From CAYVWB01 sp964455395 (GTDB taxonomy: Bacteria; Desulfobacterota; Desulfovibrionia; Desulfovibrionales; Desulfovibrionaceae), in contig CAYVWB010000013.1 of NCBI GenBank assembly GCA_964455395.1, positions 14,971 through 78,970 on the forward strand: a DNA stretch of 64,000 bases, in the 5' to 3' direction. Positions 43,038-51,843 of the stretch are shown here, one piece after another. Position numbers and translations under genes: made by a program. Each line of letters opens with the position of its first letter. The stretch's first letter is position 1. A model generated the notes under the pieces. It searched no databases, was not told where the DNA came from, and saw only the letters and a list, made by a program, of their open reading frames with translations.

Positions 43038-45557
43038 ATGCAACTCGCACCCGTTGAATTCTCATACATCCCGAGCCTCTACGGCGACTTCCTCCCGGGA
43101 TGGCAGGCCGTGCTGGTCGGCAGCTGGGATGCGCGCGGCCAGCTGAGCGACGCTTGGTCGGAACACCCCATGACGCGAAGCGTCGCCGCCGAGCACGAAC
43201 TTGGCGTCCATTTCACGGCCTCGGTGGCGCTGGACCCCACGCAAGCCGGCCGGGTCTTCGCCTGGGGCGTATACTTCGTGAATGATGCGGGCGACCGGCG
43301 CTGGGCCATCACCACCGAGGAGGACGACCCCCTCTCGACACAACGCCACTGCACCTTCGCTTTCTCGGGCGGTCCCCAGGAAGCGCGGTATTTCCTGACT
43401 CACTGCCGCCGGCTGGGCGCGAACAGGACGCGCCTTGGCGACGAGGAAGCCACCCGGTTCGCCGTGTGGGCGCCCAACGCCTTGGCGGTGGACCTGGTCT
43501 TCGGCGTCATCTGGAAGTACGGCGACCCCCAGCGCACCATCAAGGAGGGCCCCCTCCTCAAGACGGAGCTGGCGGGCGGTTACGTCCATGACTGCGGCTT
43601 GGGGCTGGACCCGACGTTTGCCCCGGCCCCCATGACGAAAGGCGAAGACGGCGTGTGGGAGACGGTGCTGCCGGGCGGCTTCTCGGCATACGATCACCAG
43701 CCGTATATGTTTCGTATCACCCGGGAGGACGGACACCCCGTCTACCGCACGGATCTGTACTCGCGCTGCCAAATGGGCTTCGGCGCGCTCGACCCCGCCG
43801 TGGCGCCATGGTCCGGCCTGCTGAGCGAGCTGATGGGCACGGTCAGCTGCTCCGCCGTCATCGATCCGGAAACCGTGACCCAGTTGTTCGACGAACCCGA
43901 GTTCCCGGAGCGGACTTTCATCCCCGAGAGCGAATTCTGGGCGGACGAGTTCACCGAGAGGCGCACGCCGCAGCACATCGATGATCTGATCATCTACGAA
44001 CTGCACCTGGGCGCGCTCGGCTTCGGCAGCGACAAACCCGGAACCCTGGCTGACGCCATTGCGCTGCTGGACCATATCCAAGCAGCGAACTTCAACGCCG
44101 TGGAGCTGTTGCCGCTCTCCGAATTCGGCGGCGGCGGCGAGAACTGGGGCTACGCCACCTCGCACTACTTCGCCATCGAATATTCGGGGGGCGGCCGCGA
44201 CCAGTTCAAACACTTCGTCAAAGAGTGCCACCGCCGCGGCCTGGCTGTCATTTTCGATGTCGTCTACAACCACTACACCGTGGACGGCGGCGACCGCGCG
44301 CAGTGGCTGTACGACTCCATCCACCACCAGAATAATATCTACTACTGGTACGAAGGCGACCCCGCAGACCATGGCGCGCCCACCGGCGGCTACGTCAACA
44401 ACAACTCCTCCGGCTGGGCCCCCCGCTACCATGAAGCCATGGTGCGCACGATGTTCATCAGCAGCGCCGTGAGCCTGGTGCGCGACTTCCATGTGGACGG
44501 CTTCCGCGTGGACCAGACCACTTGCATTCACCGCGACAACTCGCTCAACGAAGACGGCCGGAGCGTGCCGGCCGCCAACCAGTATGGCGCCAAGCTGTTG
44601 CGGGAACTGGGCGCCACGCTGCGGCTCATCAAACCGAACATCTTCCTGATGGCGGAAGACCACTCCGGCTGGGATGCCGTGACAACCCCCGTGGAGGCCG
44701 GCGGCATGGGGTTCGACGCGCAGTGGTTCTCCGAATTCTACCATGCCTTGAGCGGCGACACCAATGCCGGCGACGCGGCCAAGCTGCTCCACCGTGCAGC
44801 GCTCACCCAAGGCAGCGGCCCCTTGGCCATGGACAACTTCGCCCACCGCCTGTGGGAAACGCAATTCGCCAAGGTAGTGTACAGCGAATCGCACGACGAG
44901 GCGGGCAACAGCGAAGGACCGCTCTTCGACCCCACATGGGATGGCGACGAGCCCAGCAAACGCCACACCTCGCACCGCTCCATCGTCGTGGCGTCCAACA
45001 ACGCTCCGCTGATCGACGAAACCCGACGCTTCGCCGAAGCGCGTTGTCGTTTCGCCTGGGGCGTGACCGTGCTCTCCGCTGGCGTTCCCATGGTGCTCTT
45101 CGGCGAGGAAGTGGGCGCGCGCAACCGTTTCAAATACAACGCGGTGCTCGCCCACAAGGAAGACTACCTGGGCATGGCGCAAGAGGAGGGGCGCGCTCTG
45201 CTCGCTTTTTTCACCGACGTGAACGCCTTGCGTCTTGCGCGAAGCGGGCTGCGGTCCCGCTCCATCGACATCGTCCATGTGTCCAACGACAACCGCGTGA
45301 TCGTGTTCCGCCGCTGGAACGACACGGAGCAATATCTCGTATGCGCCAGCCTGGCCGACCACCCCTATGCGCAGGGCTATGCGATCCACAACGAGCGCAT
45401 CCCCGTCGGCCACTGGCGCGAGCTCTTCAACAGTGACAACAGCCTCTACGGGGGGGACGCCATGGGCAACCACGACAAGCTCATCACCTCGCAGGGCGGC
45501 GCCATGACGGCGGTCATCCCCGCCGCCGGGTTCGTCGTCCTGGAAATGGAGCGGTAG
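43038..45557 (+). CDS. GH13 alpha-glucan enzyme, branching-enzyme-like
   Basis: 839 residues; AAGGA 8 nt before the ATG and 12 bp after the DJ-1/PfpI gene. An N-terminal carbohydrate-binding (CBM48-like) region to ~320 contains ATRFAVWAPNALAVDLVFG. The GH13 barrel follows with all four signatures: IFDVVYNH, DGFRVDQTT (nucleophile Asp), FLMAEDHSGWD (acid/base Glu, then GGMGFDAQW as in branching enzymes) and YSESHDEAGN (stabilising Asp). The end is an all-beta C-terminal domain. Closest in pattern to 1,4-alpha-glucan branching enzymes; hydrolase or transglycosylase activity on another alpha-glucan or trehalose-type substrate is possible. Third gene of the operon and convergent with the herA gene. 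Confidence 0.87.
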   Translation: MQLAPVEFSYIPSLYGDFLPGWQAVLVGSWDARGQLSDAWSEHPMTRSVAAEHELGVHFTASVALDPTQAGRVFAWGVYFVNDAGDRRWAITTEEDDPLSTQRHCTFAFSGGPQEARYFLTHCRRLGANRTRLGDEEATRFAVWAPNALAVDLVFGVIWKYGDPQRTIKEGPLLKTELAGGYVHDCGLGLDPTFAPAPMTKGEDGVWETVLPGGFSAYDHQPYMFRITREDGHPVYRTDLYSRCQMGFGALDPAVAPWSGLLSELMGTVSCSAVIDPETVTQLFDEPEFPERTFIPESEFWADEFTERRTPQHIDDLIIYELHLGALGFGSDKPGTLADAIALLDHIQAANFNAVELLPLSEFGGGGENWGYATSHYFAIEYSGGGRDQFKHFVKECHRRGLAVIFDVVYNHYTVDGGDRAQWLYDSIHHQNNIYYWYEGDPADHGAPTGGYVNNNSSGWAPRYHEAMVRTMFISSAVSLVRDFHVDGFRVDQTTCIHRDNSLNEDGRSVPAANQYGAKLLRELGATLRLIKPNIFLMAEDHSGWDAVTTPVEAGGMGFDAQWFSEFYHALSGDTNAGDAAKLLHRAALTQGSGPLAMDNFAHRLWETQFAKVVYSESHDEAGNSEGPLFDPTWDGDEPSKRHTSHRSIVVASNNAPLIDETRRFAEARCRFAWGVTVLSAGVPMVLFGEEVGARNRFKYNAVLAHKEDYLGMAQEEGRALLAFFTDVNALRLARSGLRSRSIDIVHVSNDNRVIVFRRWNDTEQYLVCASLADHPYAQGYAIHNERIPVGHWRELFNSDNSLYGGDAMGNHDKLITSQGGAMTAVIPAAGFVVLEMER

Positions 45558-45704
45558 CCGCCGCCCCGGCTGCGCCACGACTCCCCCTCTCGACGTGTGC
45601 AAGGCGCGGCGGCGTTTCCCCTTGACGAGGGAGCCTCGGGCTGTCGGCTCCATGCACGGTCTGCCGCCGGCCGGACGACCGACGTTCTTCGGCCGGGCGC
45701 CGGG

Positions 45705-47474
45705 TCAGCTCGTGGTTTGCTTTCGCCAGCCTTCGACCGCTGCGTGGATGACGTTGTTGGAGACGCCGTCGCGTTGCGCCCAATCTTCCCAGAAAGCGAC
45801 CGTGCCGCTTGCTGGCGCATAGGTGGGCGGATCGACGCGAACCCGCGTGGGCAGCAGACTCGCGTCCCCCACGAAGAGCGCTTCGCCCACATCCAGAATC
45901 GGCAGCAGATCGCTGACGCCGCCCAGACTGTCGGGAAGCATCCGCCGCACCACGTTCTGGTCGTCCATGTTCGTCAAGCGCATGGCGATCATGTTGCCGC
46001 ACTGGCTCAGCACCGTTCTGCTCACTTCCGAAGGCCGCTGGCTGGCCAGAAGCAGCCCCACGCCGTACTTGCGGCCCTCCTTGGCGATGCGCTCGAAGGC
46101 CGTCGACGCCCCTTGCGCGGAGGCTTCGCTCTGCGCGCGGTCGGGGATGTAGAGGTGCGCTTCGTCGCACAACAGCGCGATGGGATGGCGGTCCTTGGGC
46201 GGCGTCCACTGCTGGAGGGTGAAGACCATGCGGGAGACCACGCCCACGACCAAGGGCAAGACGTCGCTGGGGACCTCGGCGAAATCGATAATCTTCACGC
46301 CGCAGCCGTCTTCGCGGGTCGAGGCGGGGCCTGTCAGCGCCACGCAGAGGCGTTCGAACCAGTCGAAGGCCATGACCCCCTTGCCGCCCTGGAAGAGAAA
46401 GCCGAGCCGCCGGTCGGTGCGTTTCGTCTCCAGACGGGTGATGAGTCTGGCGAGCTTGCCGTGGTAATCACCTTGCTTCTTTTTCTCCTTATTCCCTTCG
46501 ACCATTTCTCTGTTCAGGGACTCGAAGCGTTTCAACAAGGCGCCCAGGTCGAAGGGGATGGGGCTCTCCACGGTGAAGTTGGCGAGGAGGTCCTCGCGCT
46601 TGTGCTTTTTGAGATAGGCGTGTTTCGCCGCGACGACTTCGCGGTTCAGCAACATCGCCTGGTTGGGGGCGTTGTGGTCGGTGCGGTCGACGAGCAGGCC
46701 AAGCAGCGCGTCGTAGCCGAGGAGCCAGTAGGGCAAGTGGAGCACGCCATCGTCCAGGCCTCTGTTGGCCTCCAGGTCGGCTGGCCCGGCGACCCGCAGT
46801 CGACGGATGCCCTGGCCCTGCGCCAGAGGCTCGTACTCGCCGTGGACATCAATGACGATGGCGTTGGCGTGCGCCAGTTGGGCGATCTGTTCGAGCAAAC
46901 GCGCCATGGTGTACGATTTGCCCGAACCGGTGCTGCCGACGACGATGGCATGGCGCTGGAACAGCTTGTTGCCGTCGATCCAGGCGTCGGCGTCCTCGCC
47001 CAGGGCGTACTTGCCCAGCTTGAGGCTCAATCCGGAGTCGGCGGCGCTGGCGAGCGAGCGCATGAAGCGGGAAAGCGCTGCGCCCTCCAGGGGCATGCAC
47101 GGCGCGTCGACCTCCGGGACTGTCTCCAGAGCGCGCCGGAAGATGTTGATCCGAGTCCCCTCCTGGGACTTGAAGGTCCCGATGAGGGTGACGCGGAGGA
47201 GGTTTTCCTCCGTGGTGTCGCAGAAGGCGTCCCCCTTGTCCCCCATGTCCGAATCAGCCACCTCCTGCACATCCTTCACGGCGCGGGTGATGCGCTGCAC
47301 CACGCCGACGAGCGCCTGGCCCGGCCGGCTGCTCCGCAACCACACCAGCGAGTTCACCTGCACGCTGCGGAGCGTGTCCACATCCGTCACCCGGATGACG
47401 ACGGAGGCGGTGTCCACGGTGACGACGGCGCCGAGGGGCTCAATTGAACCGCTGAACAAAAGTGTGCTGTTCAC
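45705..47474 (-). CDS. herA: HerA-like DNA translocase of a SIR2-HerA defence pair
   Basis: 589 residues from GTG 47474, which has AAGGAG 7 nt upstream; the longer frame runs through sir2 coding sequence. N-terminal HAS-barrel-like beta domain (STLLFSGSIEPLGAVVTV) is followed by a FtsK/HerA-type motor: Walker A GSTGSGKS at 180-187, IVIDVHGEYEPL, Walker B LLCDEAH at 434-440 and ASQRPSEVSRTVLSQCGN. HerA hexamers are DNA-stimulated ATPases; in SIR2-HerA (Nezha) systems the hexamer holds SIR2 rings, and the complex depletes NAD+ or cuts DNA on phage attack. The start overlaps the sir2 gene by 35 bp, indicating coupled translation. Confidence 0.92.
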   Translation of the reverse strand: MNSTLLFSGSIEPLGAVVTVDTASVVIRVTDVDTLRSVQVNSLVWLRSSRPGQALVGVVQRITRAVKDVQEVADSDMGDKGDAFCDTTEENLLRVTLIGTFKSQEGTRINIFRRALETVPEVDAPCMPLEGAALSRFMRSLASAADSGLSLKLGKYALGEDADAWIDGNKLFQRHAIVVGSTGSGKSYTMARLLEQIAQLAHANAIVIDVHGEYEPLAQGQGIRRLRVAGPADLEANRGLDDGVLHLPYWLLGYDALLGLLVDRTDHNAPNQAMLLNREVVAAKHAYLKKHKREDLLANFTVESPIPFDLGALLKRFESLNREMVEGNKEKKKQGDYHGKLARLITRLETKRTDRRLGFLFQGGKGVMAFDWFERLCVALTGPASTREDGCGVKIIDFAEVPSDVLPLVVGVVSRMVFTLQQWTPPKDRHPIALLCDEAHLYIPDRAQSEASAQGASTAFERIAKEGRKYGVGLLLASQRPSEVSRTVLSQCGNMIAMRLTNMDDQNVVRRMLPDSLGGVSDLLPILDVGEALFVGDASLLPTRVRVDPPTYAPASGTVAFWEDWAQRDGVSNNVIHAAVEGWRKQTTS

Positions 47475-48519
47475 GCGCGACTCCTTGCAAGGCGACTTGT
47501 TCCATGAAGGTGTCGAATCGCCACAACGGTTTATCGATATGGTAGCCTTCGGGTTTCTCGTGCGACAAAGCCCGTGCGCCCTCGCCGTCCTCCTCCAGCG
47601 CGAGATATCTCGCCCCATGGGATCTTTGGAGCATATCCAGGCAGGCTGGGGTGAGCTTCTTGGCCAGGATGAGCAGCGGCGCCCGGTCTGCGAGCCAGCT
47701 GTTCACGAGCTTGGGCTGGATGTGTTCGTCATTGAAGCCAAACCCGACGCACAGGAAGGCCCTGGCCTTTTTCAGCACCTCGTCCGCCTGGTAGATCATG
47801 GTGCGGAAAGGTTCCCGCATGGCTTGCTGATACTTGGTCGCCCCCGGCGTGACGATGGCGGGCGTCATCGCTTCGGGTATCGCCGTGGCGCCCGGGTACC
47901 CCACCACGTCATTCCGCGTGTTCGTAAACCAGTCGATGGAGCCGTGCGCTTTCCAGATGCACACCGTCTGCTGGCCGCCCCGCTTCTGCTGTTGACAGAG
48001 GTCGTTGGACAGGAGTGATTGGATGTAGCCGTGCCTGAAGCCGGTGGAGTAGGCGTGTTCCGCCCTGTTGGCGCAGTACTCGGCGATGCGGTCGTAATTC
48101 GTCGTGACGATGTGGACATGCGGAATCGTGGAGTTCAGCAGATACGCCAGCAGGCGGGCGAGGGGCGGCGGTGTGGAGTCCTTCGTAATGCTCAGGAAGG
48201 CCTCCCTGTCCCTCTCGGCGATCAGCTCCCATGTGCGCCGCACGATGTCGTCCAGCAAGCGGCCACTGATGTTCGCCGCCTGCAACGCGCCCTCCAACCC
48301 CTTGTCTTTCAGCAAGCCGGAAAACTCCTTCCAGGCGGCTTGATCCGGCGGCTCGTACCCCTTCGTCTTGATGCTCTTCTGCAAGTGCTCCGCAAGGTCG
48401 TCCATGGAGGGGAGCCCGAAAGGGATGGATGCGCCACTGCCGAGGATGATGGTGGGCGCTTTCCACAAATTGTCTTGGGCCAGCAACAAGGTTCTCTTAT
48501 AAAGATCTTCCTGATCCAT
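47440..48519 (-). CDS. SIR2-domain NADase effector of a SIR2-HerA defence pair
   Basis: 359 residues of a SIR2-like domain without zinc ribbon. NAD-binding motif ILGSGASIPFGLPSM (25-39), TTNYDRI (139-145), catalytic His in WKAHGSIDW (H192) and FGFND (261-264) are intact, so NAD+ hydrolysis is expected. Family members paired with HerA form rings that stack on the HerA hexamer and protect by abortive NAD+ loss; some also cleave DNA. The upstream 200 bp are AT-rich and hold a weak promoter. The gene lies at the edge of the accessory block, convergent to the glucan operon. Confidence 0.9.
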   Translation of the reverse strand: MDQEDLYKRTLLLAQDNLWKAPTIILGSGASIPFGLPSMDDLAEHLQKSIKTKGYEPPDQAAWKEFSGLLKDKGLEGALQAANISGRLLDDIVRRTWELIAERDREAFLSITKDSTPPPLARLLAYLLNSTIPHVHIVTTNYDRIAEYCANRAEHAYSTGFRHGYIQSLLSNDLCQQQKRGGQQTVCIWKAHGSIDWFTNTRNDVVGYPGATAIPEAMTPAIVTPGATKYQQAMREPFRTMIYQADEVLKKARAFLCVGFGFNDEHIQPKLVNSWLADRAPLLILAKKLTPACLDMLQRSHGARYLALEEDGEGARALSHEKPEGYHIDKPLWRFDTFMEQVALQGVAREQHTFVQRFN

Positions 48520-48725
48520 ACGCCCCCCTCTTCGCTCATACTGTTCGATTACGGCATGACGTCCGCCACGTCACGCCAGGCCACGCCACGACGCACCCTT
48601 GCACACAATAGAAAAACAATCAACTATGCATGAATAAATAAAAATACCGCAGGGCACAACACGACGCCTTCAGCCGAAGGCTGGCGCATGCGCCGCGGCG
48701 CGGCCGGGCGAACCCCGAAGCCTGC
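48520..48725. other. AT-rich spacer upstream of the SIR2 gene
   Basis: The core (48601-48660) is strongly AT-rich against GC-rich neighbours. On the minus strand TTCATG (plus 48629-48634) and TATTGT (plus 48605-48610) are 18 bp apart, a weak promoter about 85 bp before the SIR2 start. CAACACG-rich and CCACGCC direct repeats flank it. Probably the right edge of the accessory block. Confidence 0.45.
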
Positions 48726-49346
48726 TTACTGGAGGGGGCCTTGCGGCTCTGTGGTGGGGGAGGGGGTGTCGCCGTGGTCCTCCGGGGAACTCGCAGCGTT
48801 CACATCCCGTGTAGGACGAGCCTTGGCGTCGACAGGTTCGAACGCGTCGTCCATTGGATCCCCGAGGCCGGATTCCGCAGCAGATCGGCCGGCGGGCGCC
48901 CCACTCCCCTGCTCGGCCATTTGGCCTGGGGGCTCGGCCGACGCCGAAGTCGCCGTCGTGGTGTTCAGGCGTTCGGGAGCGAAGGGTTCGGCGTACTGTT
49001 CTTCGTCGATGCGGTCAGGGTCGGGGGCGTTCAGCCGCACCATTTCCCGCAGGTGGGGGTAGCTCTCGGGCTCTATGCCGGTGAAATCCAGGGCGATTTC
49101 GGAATCATCCACGCGCACCACCACGGCCTGCGCCGCCACCTCGAGCTCCGCCGAGAGTGGGATGCGCACCAGACACGTGGTCTCGACCGGGGGCGGCGCG
49201 ACGTCCGGGGGCAGTTCCGCCAACACGCCTTTCAGGCTCAGATCACGAGTCACCACCTCCACGGCCCGGTTCTCCAGCATGAGCACCAAGGGATAACTCC
49301 CGTGCACGCGGCTGCGTTTGCGGCGGTCTTCGGCGTGGTCTGTCAT
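48726..49346 (-). CDS. PilZ-domain c-di-GMP receptor
   Basis: 206 residues. The PilZ domain fills residues 1-105 with both c-di-GMP-binding motifs: R9-x3-R13 (in DRRKRSRVHG) and D35-x-S37-x2-G40 (in TRDLSLKGVLAEL). The remaining ~100 residues are an acidic, Pro/Ser/Thr-rich disordered tail. Effector function is unknown; it may link c-di-GMP to motility or envelope. It lies 35 bp after the solute-binding fusion gene on the same strand, so it is probably the last gene of that operon. Confidence 0.88.
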   Translation of the reverse strand: MTDHAEDRRKRSRVHGSYPLVLMLENRAVEVVTRDLSLKGVLAELPPDVAPPPVETTCLVRIPLSAELEVAAQAVVVRVDDSEIALDFTGIEPESYPHLREMVRLNAPDPDRIDEEQYAEPFAPERLNTTTATSASAEPPGQMAEQGSGAPAGRSAAESGLGDPMDDAFEPVDAKARPTRDVNAASSPEDHGDTPSPTTEPQGPLQ

Positions 49347-49381
49347 GAGGTCTCCTTGGCGTGGCTCAAGCGCGAGGCTTT

Positions 49382-50626
49382 TCAGGGCGATTGGATCCGT
49401 TCCTGCGGGGCGCCGCGCAAGGCCGGCGAGATCATCATGTCACTGACGGGATACGGCATCATCTCCAGCAGGGTGCGCGTCTCGCGCCGGTCCGGGGTGG
49501 GCTGGGTGATGACGAGCGTCTCTTGCCCGAACTCGGCGAGGATCTGGAGGTCGTCGCCCAGGGGGGTCAGCACCCGTCCTTCGGCGTCCAGTTCCACGGC
49601 GGCGCGCAGCACCGTCTCCCCGCTGGCGATGGCGTTCTGGGAGGCGACCCGCAAAGCGCTGGCGGAAAGCCCCGGCTGGCGGTTCTCCACGCTGACGCCC
49701 GTATAGATGGCCCCGGACGCCCCCAACACGGCGGCGGCCTTGGGGTTCTGCGTGTAAGGCGCGTAGGCGTTGACCAGGGTGTTGGTCGCCGCCTGGAACA
49801 TGCGCTCCATCTCGCGCGGGTCCAGCTCGCGAACGAACCACTTGCGGTAGAGCGTGGCGTACTCGCCGCTGTTGTAGAGATTCCAGAGTCCGGCGTTCAA
49901 GCGACTCATGAGTTCCTGCGCGTCCTGGCTGCCGGCGAAGAAGACGGAGGCGACGCGCAAGGGTGTGCCCACGGGGGTCACATTGCGCAGGCTCAGTTTC
50001 TCGATATAATAGGATGCGGTCTTGTCCGCGCCCCCGAAAGCGTCCACATCGCCCTCGGCCAGGGCCCGCAAGGCGGCGTGCTCCGTGGGGTAATCCTTGA
50101 CGTTCAGACCGCCGTATTCCATGAGGATACGCTCATACAACGACCCATCCTGGACAGAGACGGCGCGGCCCCGCAGTTGGCGCACGTTGGCCACGCGGTT
50201 CTCCAGCCGGGTGTAGAGCCGCACCTTCAGCGGAGCTGTGGGCAACTGACTGAACTGATAGAGCAATTCGCGCTGGGGGGTCTTGGCCATGCCGGATGTC
50301 AACTGAATGACGCCGCCTGAGAGGTCCAGTTGGACTCGCTCCCAGTCCATGGGCCGCATGGTCAGCTCCACATCCCGGCCGGCCAGGGCGGCGCGCAACA
50401 GATCCACGTCGAAGCCCGCGGGCTCGCCGTCGCGTTCGAAGCTGAAGGGCGGGAACTCCCGGTCGAACCCATAGATGGCGCGGATGGTCTGGGGATTTGT
50501 CGGCGCCGTCACCGTGGGGCCTTGCGCCGTGGCGGAGCCGGGGACCAGACAGCACACCCACGCCGCCGCCACAAGAAGCAGCCCCAGCAGGCGGAAGCGA
50601 CAGGAGGGGGCGAAGCGTTCAGACAT
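49382..50626 (-). CDS. Periplasmic solute-binding (SBP_bac_3) domain fused to a degenerate cytidine deaminase-like domain
   Basis: 414 residues from ATG 50626 (GGGAG upstream). Signal peptide to ~35, type 3 solute-binding domain ~47-266 (GFDREFPPFSFERDGEPAGF, then GFDVDLL; VRQLRGRAVSVQDGSLYERI; KWFV). Residues ~273-400 align with cytidine deaminase along their length: NAYAPYTQNPKAAAVLGASG matches AYAPYS...VGAALLT.DG, IYTGVSVEN matches IYTGVNVEN, and ALRVASQNAIASGE matches AERVAI.KAVSEGE. The zinc and catalytic residues are lost: C-A-E-R reads S323-A-L325-R, and P-C-x-x-C reads P355-L-G-D-D359. So the second domain cannot be an active deaminase and may bind a nucleoside or a partner. Operon: unknown protein, this gene, PilZ. 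Confidence 0.82.
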   Translation of the reverse strand: MSERFAPSCRFRLLGLLLVAAAWVCCLVPGSATAQGPTVTAPTNPQTIRAIYGFDREFPPFSFERDGEPAGFDVDLLRAALAGRDVELTMRPMDWERVQLDLSGGVIQLTSGMAKTPQRELLYQFSQLPTAPLKVRLYTRLENRVANVRQLRGRAVSVQDGSLYERILMEYGGLNVKDYPTEHAALRALAEGDVDAFGGADKTASYYIEKLSLRNVTPVGTPLRVASVFFAGSQDAQELMSRLNAGLWNLYNSGEYATLYRKWFVRELDPREMERMFQAATNTLVNAYAPYTQNPKAAAVLGASGAIYTGVSVENRQPGLSASALRVASQNAIASGETVLRAAVELDAEGRVLTPLGDDLQILAEFGQETLVITQPTPDRRETRTLLEMMPYPVSDMMISPALRGAPQERIQSP

Positions 50627-50649
50627 GCAAACTCCCGGGGCGGGCGGCG

Positions 50650-51432
50650 TCATGGTTCCCGACGCAGCTCGGCAAGACGCGCCTCCACGGCCTTGGCGCG
50701 CGCTTCATAGAGACGTTTGGCGAAATCGAGGACATGGTGTTTCACCTCGGCGGGAGGCGGTGTTTCCGGCAGCGGCGTCAAGTCCAGGGAAGCGCAGTCC
50801 ACCAAAGTCAGGGCGAGGTTCTCGTCCACGGAGCATGCTTCCACACCCTCCACCGCGCCGGTCACGCACTCCTTCTCCACGGTGTCCGTGTCCAGCCGTT
50901 TGCAGAAGCTCAGCACGCATGAGGGCGCATGGTCCCTGTTCACCTTGCGGATGGCGTCATTGAGCGCTTCGCAATGGCCCAGCACGTCGGCGTAGTTGGG
51001 GGTGAGCATCTTCCGGCCGGCTTCATCGGTGACGTAAACGCCGTTGACATAAGCGTCCAGTTCTCCATGCAACCGCTCGTACGCGCCAAGGAGGCGCTTG
51101 GCGAAACGGGACTTGGCCGTGAGCCCCAGCACGTTCTCCAGGCAGCAGGCTCGCGAGCGGGCGCGGGTGAGCCGCAAGAGCTCGTCCACGGCGTAAGCGT
51201 CCATTCCCAGCCGTTCGTAGAAGGCGCGGATGGCGCCCTCGTCCAGCAGCAGCGCATGCAGCAAGACCGCTGCATCCAGCGCCTTTTCAGCGCGGGAGCG
51301 CAACGCTGCAGCGCGTTCCCGCAGCAGCTCCTCCTCGCGATCCAGGCGCACCCGGGCGCCGAAGAAGACGTCTGCAGCCTCACGCATGGCCTCCTGAGCG
51401 AGGCCGTTGCTCAAGTCGTCATACGGGGTCAT
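50650..51432 (-). CDS. Conserved-looking helical protein of unknown function
   Basis: 260 residues from ATG 51432; the frame stays open far upstream but antisense through cinA, which is not credible. Mostly helical and charged, with cysteines at SRACCLENV, SCVLSFCKRL, KECVTG, EACSVD and DCASL, an unusually high number for a soluble protein. A tyrosine-rich segment YVNGVYVTDEAGRKMLTP sits in the middle. No family recognised. It is 23 bp before the solute-binding fusion gene and likely co-transcribed with it and the PilZ gene. Confidence 0.68.
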   Translation of the reverse strand: MTPYDDLSNGLAQEAMREAADVFFGARVRLDREEELLRERAAALRSRAEKALDAAVLLHALLLDEGAIRAFYERLGMDAYAVDELLRLTRARSRACCLENVLGLTAKSRFAKRLLGAYERLHGELDAYVNGVYVTDEAGRKMLTPNYADVLGHCEALNDAIRKVNRDHAPSCVLSFCKRLDTDTVEKECVTGAVEGVEACSVDENLALTLVDCASLDLTPLPETPPPAEVKHHVLDFAKRLYEARAKAVEARLAELRREP

Positions 51433-51843
51433 ATCGACTCGCTTGCGAAACGCACGGTTGCACGGCGTGGCAAGGGTTCGGACGCGGCCGCGCGTTGAAT
51501 TCGCATTGGAGGCGCGCAGTCCGTCCGCTCGCCTTGATCCACATGAAAGCCCGGGAGCCCGCGGGACGTGCGGCGATTCGTCACGGACGCCGACGTCGTG
51601 TGTCATCCCTGGCGACTGCGGCGCCGCCTTCAGGCAGCCAGAGGCAGCCGCGCAGACTCCCATCCGAATACCTCCGACTTTGCCTCCATTCCACAAGAAA
51701 CGCAAGACGGCCGGGCTCGCCTCCTTTTGCCGTCTGCACACACCGCCCACTTGTCGCGCCGCCGTCCGCCGGGGTACACTGGAGGAGAGGCCACGACTTG
51801 TTGCAACCCATGACACCCCTTGTGACGGGAAGAACACGCCGCC
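51433..51843. other. Divergent intergenic region, unknown gene / cinA
   Basis: 411 bp between divergent genes. Contains the cinA promoter candidate; no gene or RNA seen otherwise. Confidence 0.5.
51751..51780 (+). promoter_or_regulatory. Sigma70-type promoter of the cinA operon
   Basis: TTGTCG at 51751 and TACACT at 51775 with an 18-bp spacer, 63 bp before the start codon. The same hexamers and spacing recur before the histidine kinase gene (54363), which strengthens both. Confidence 0.5.

Noticed and set aside
43062..45653. 863-codon minus-strand frame opposite the GH13 gene
   Set aside because: Antisense shadow; the plus strand has all four GH13 signatures and a ribosome binding site.
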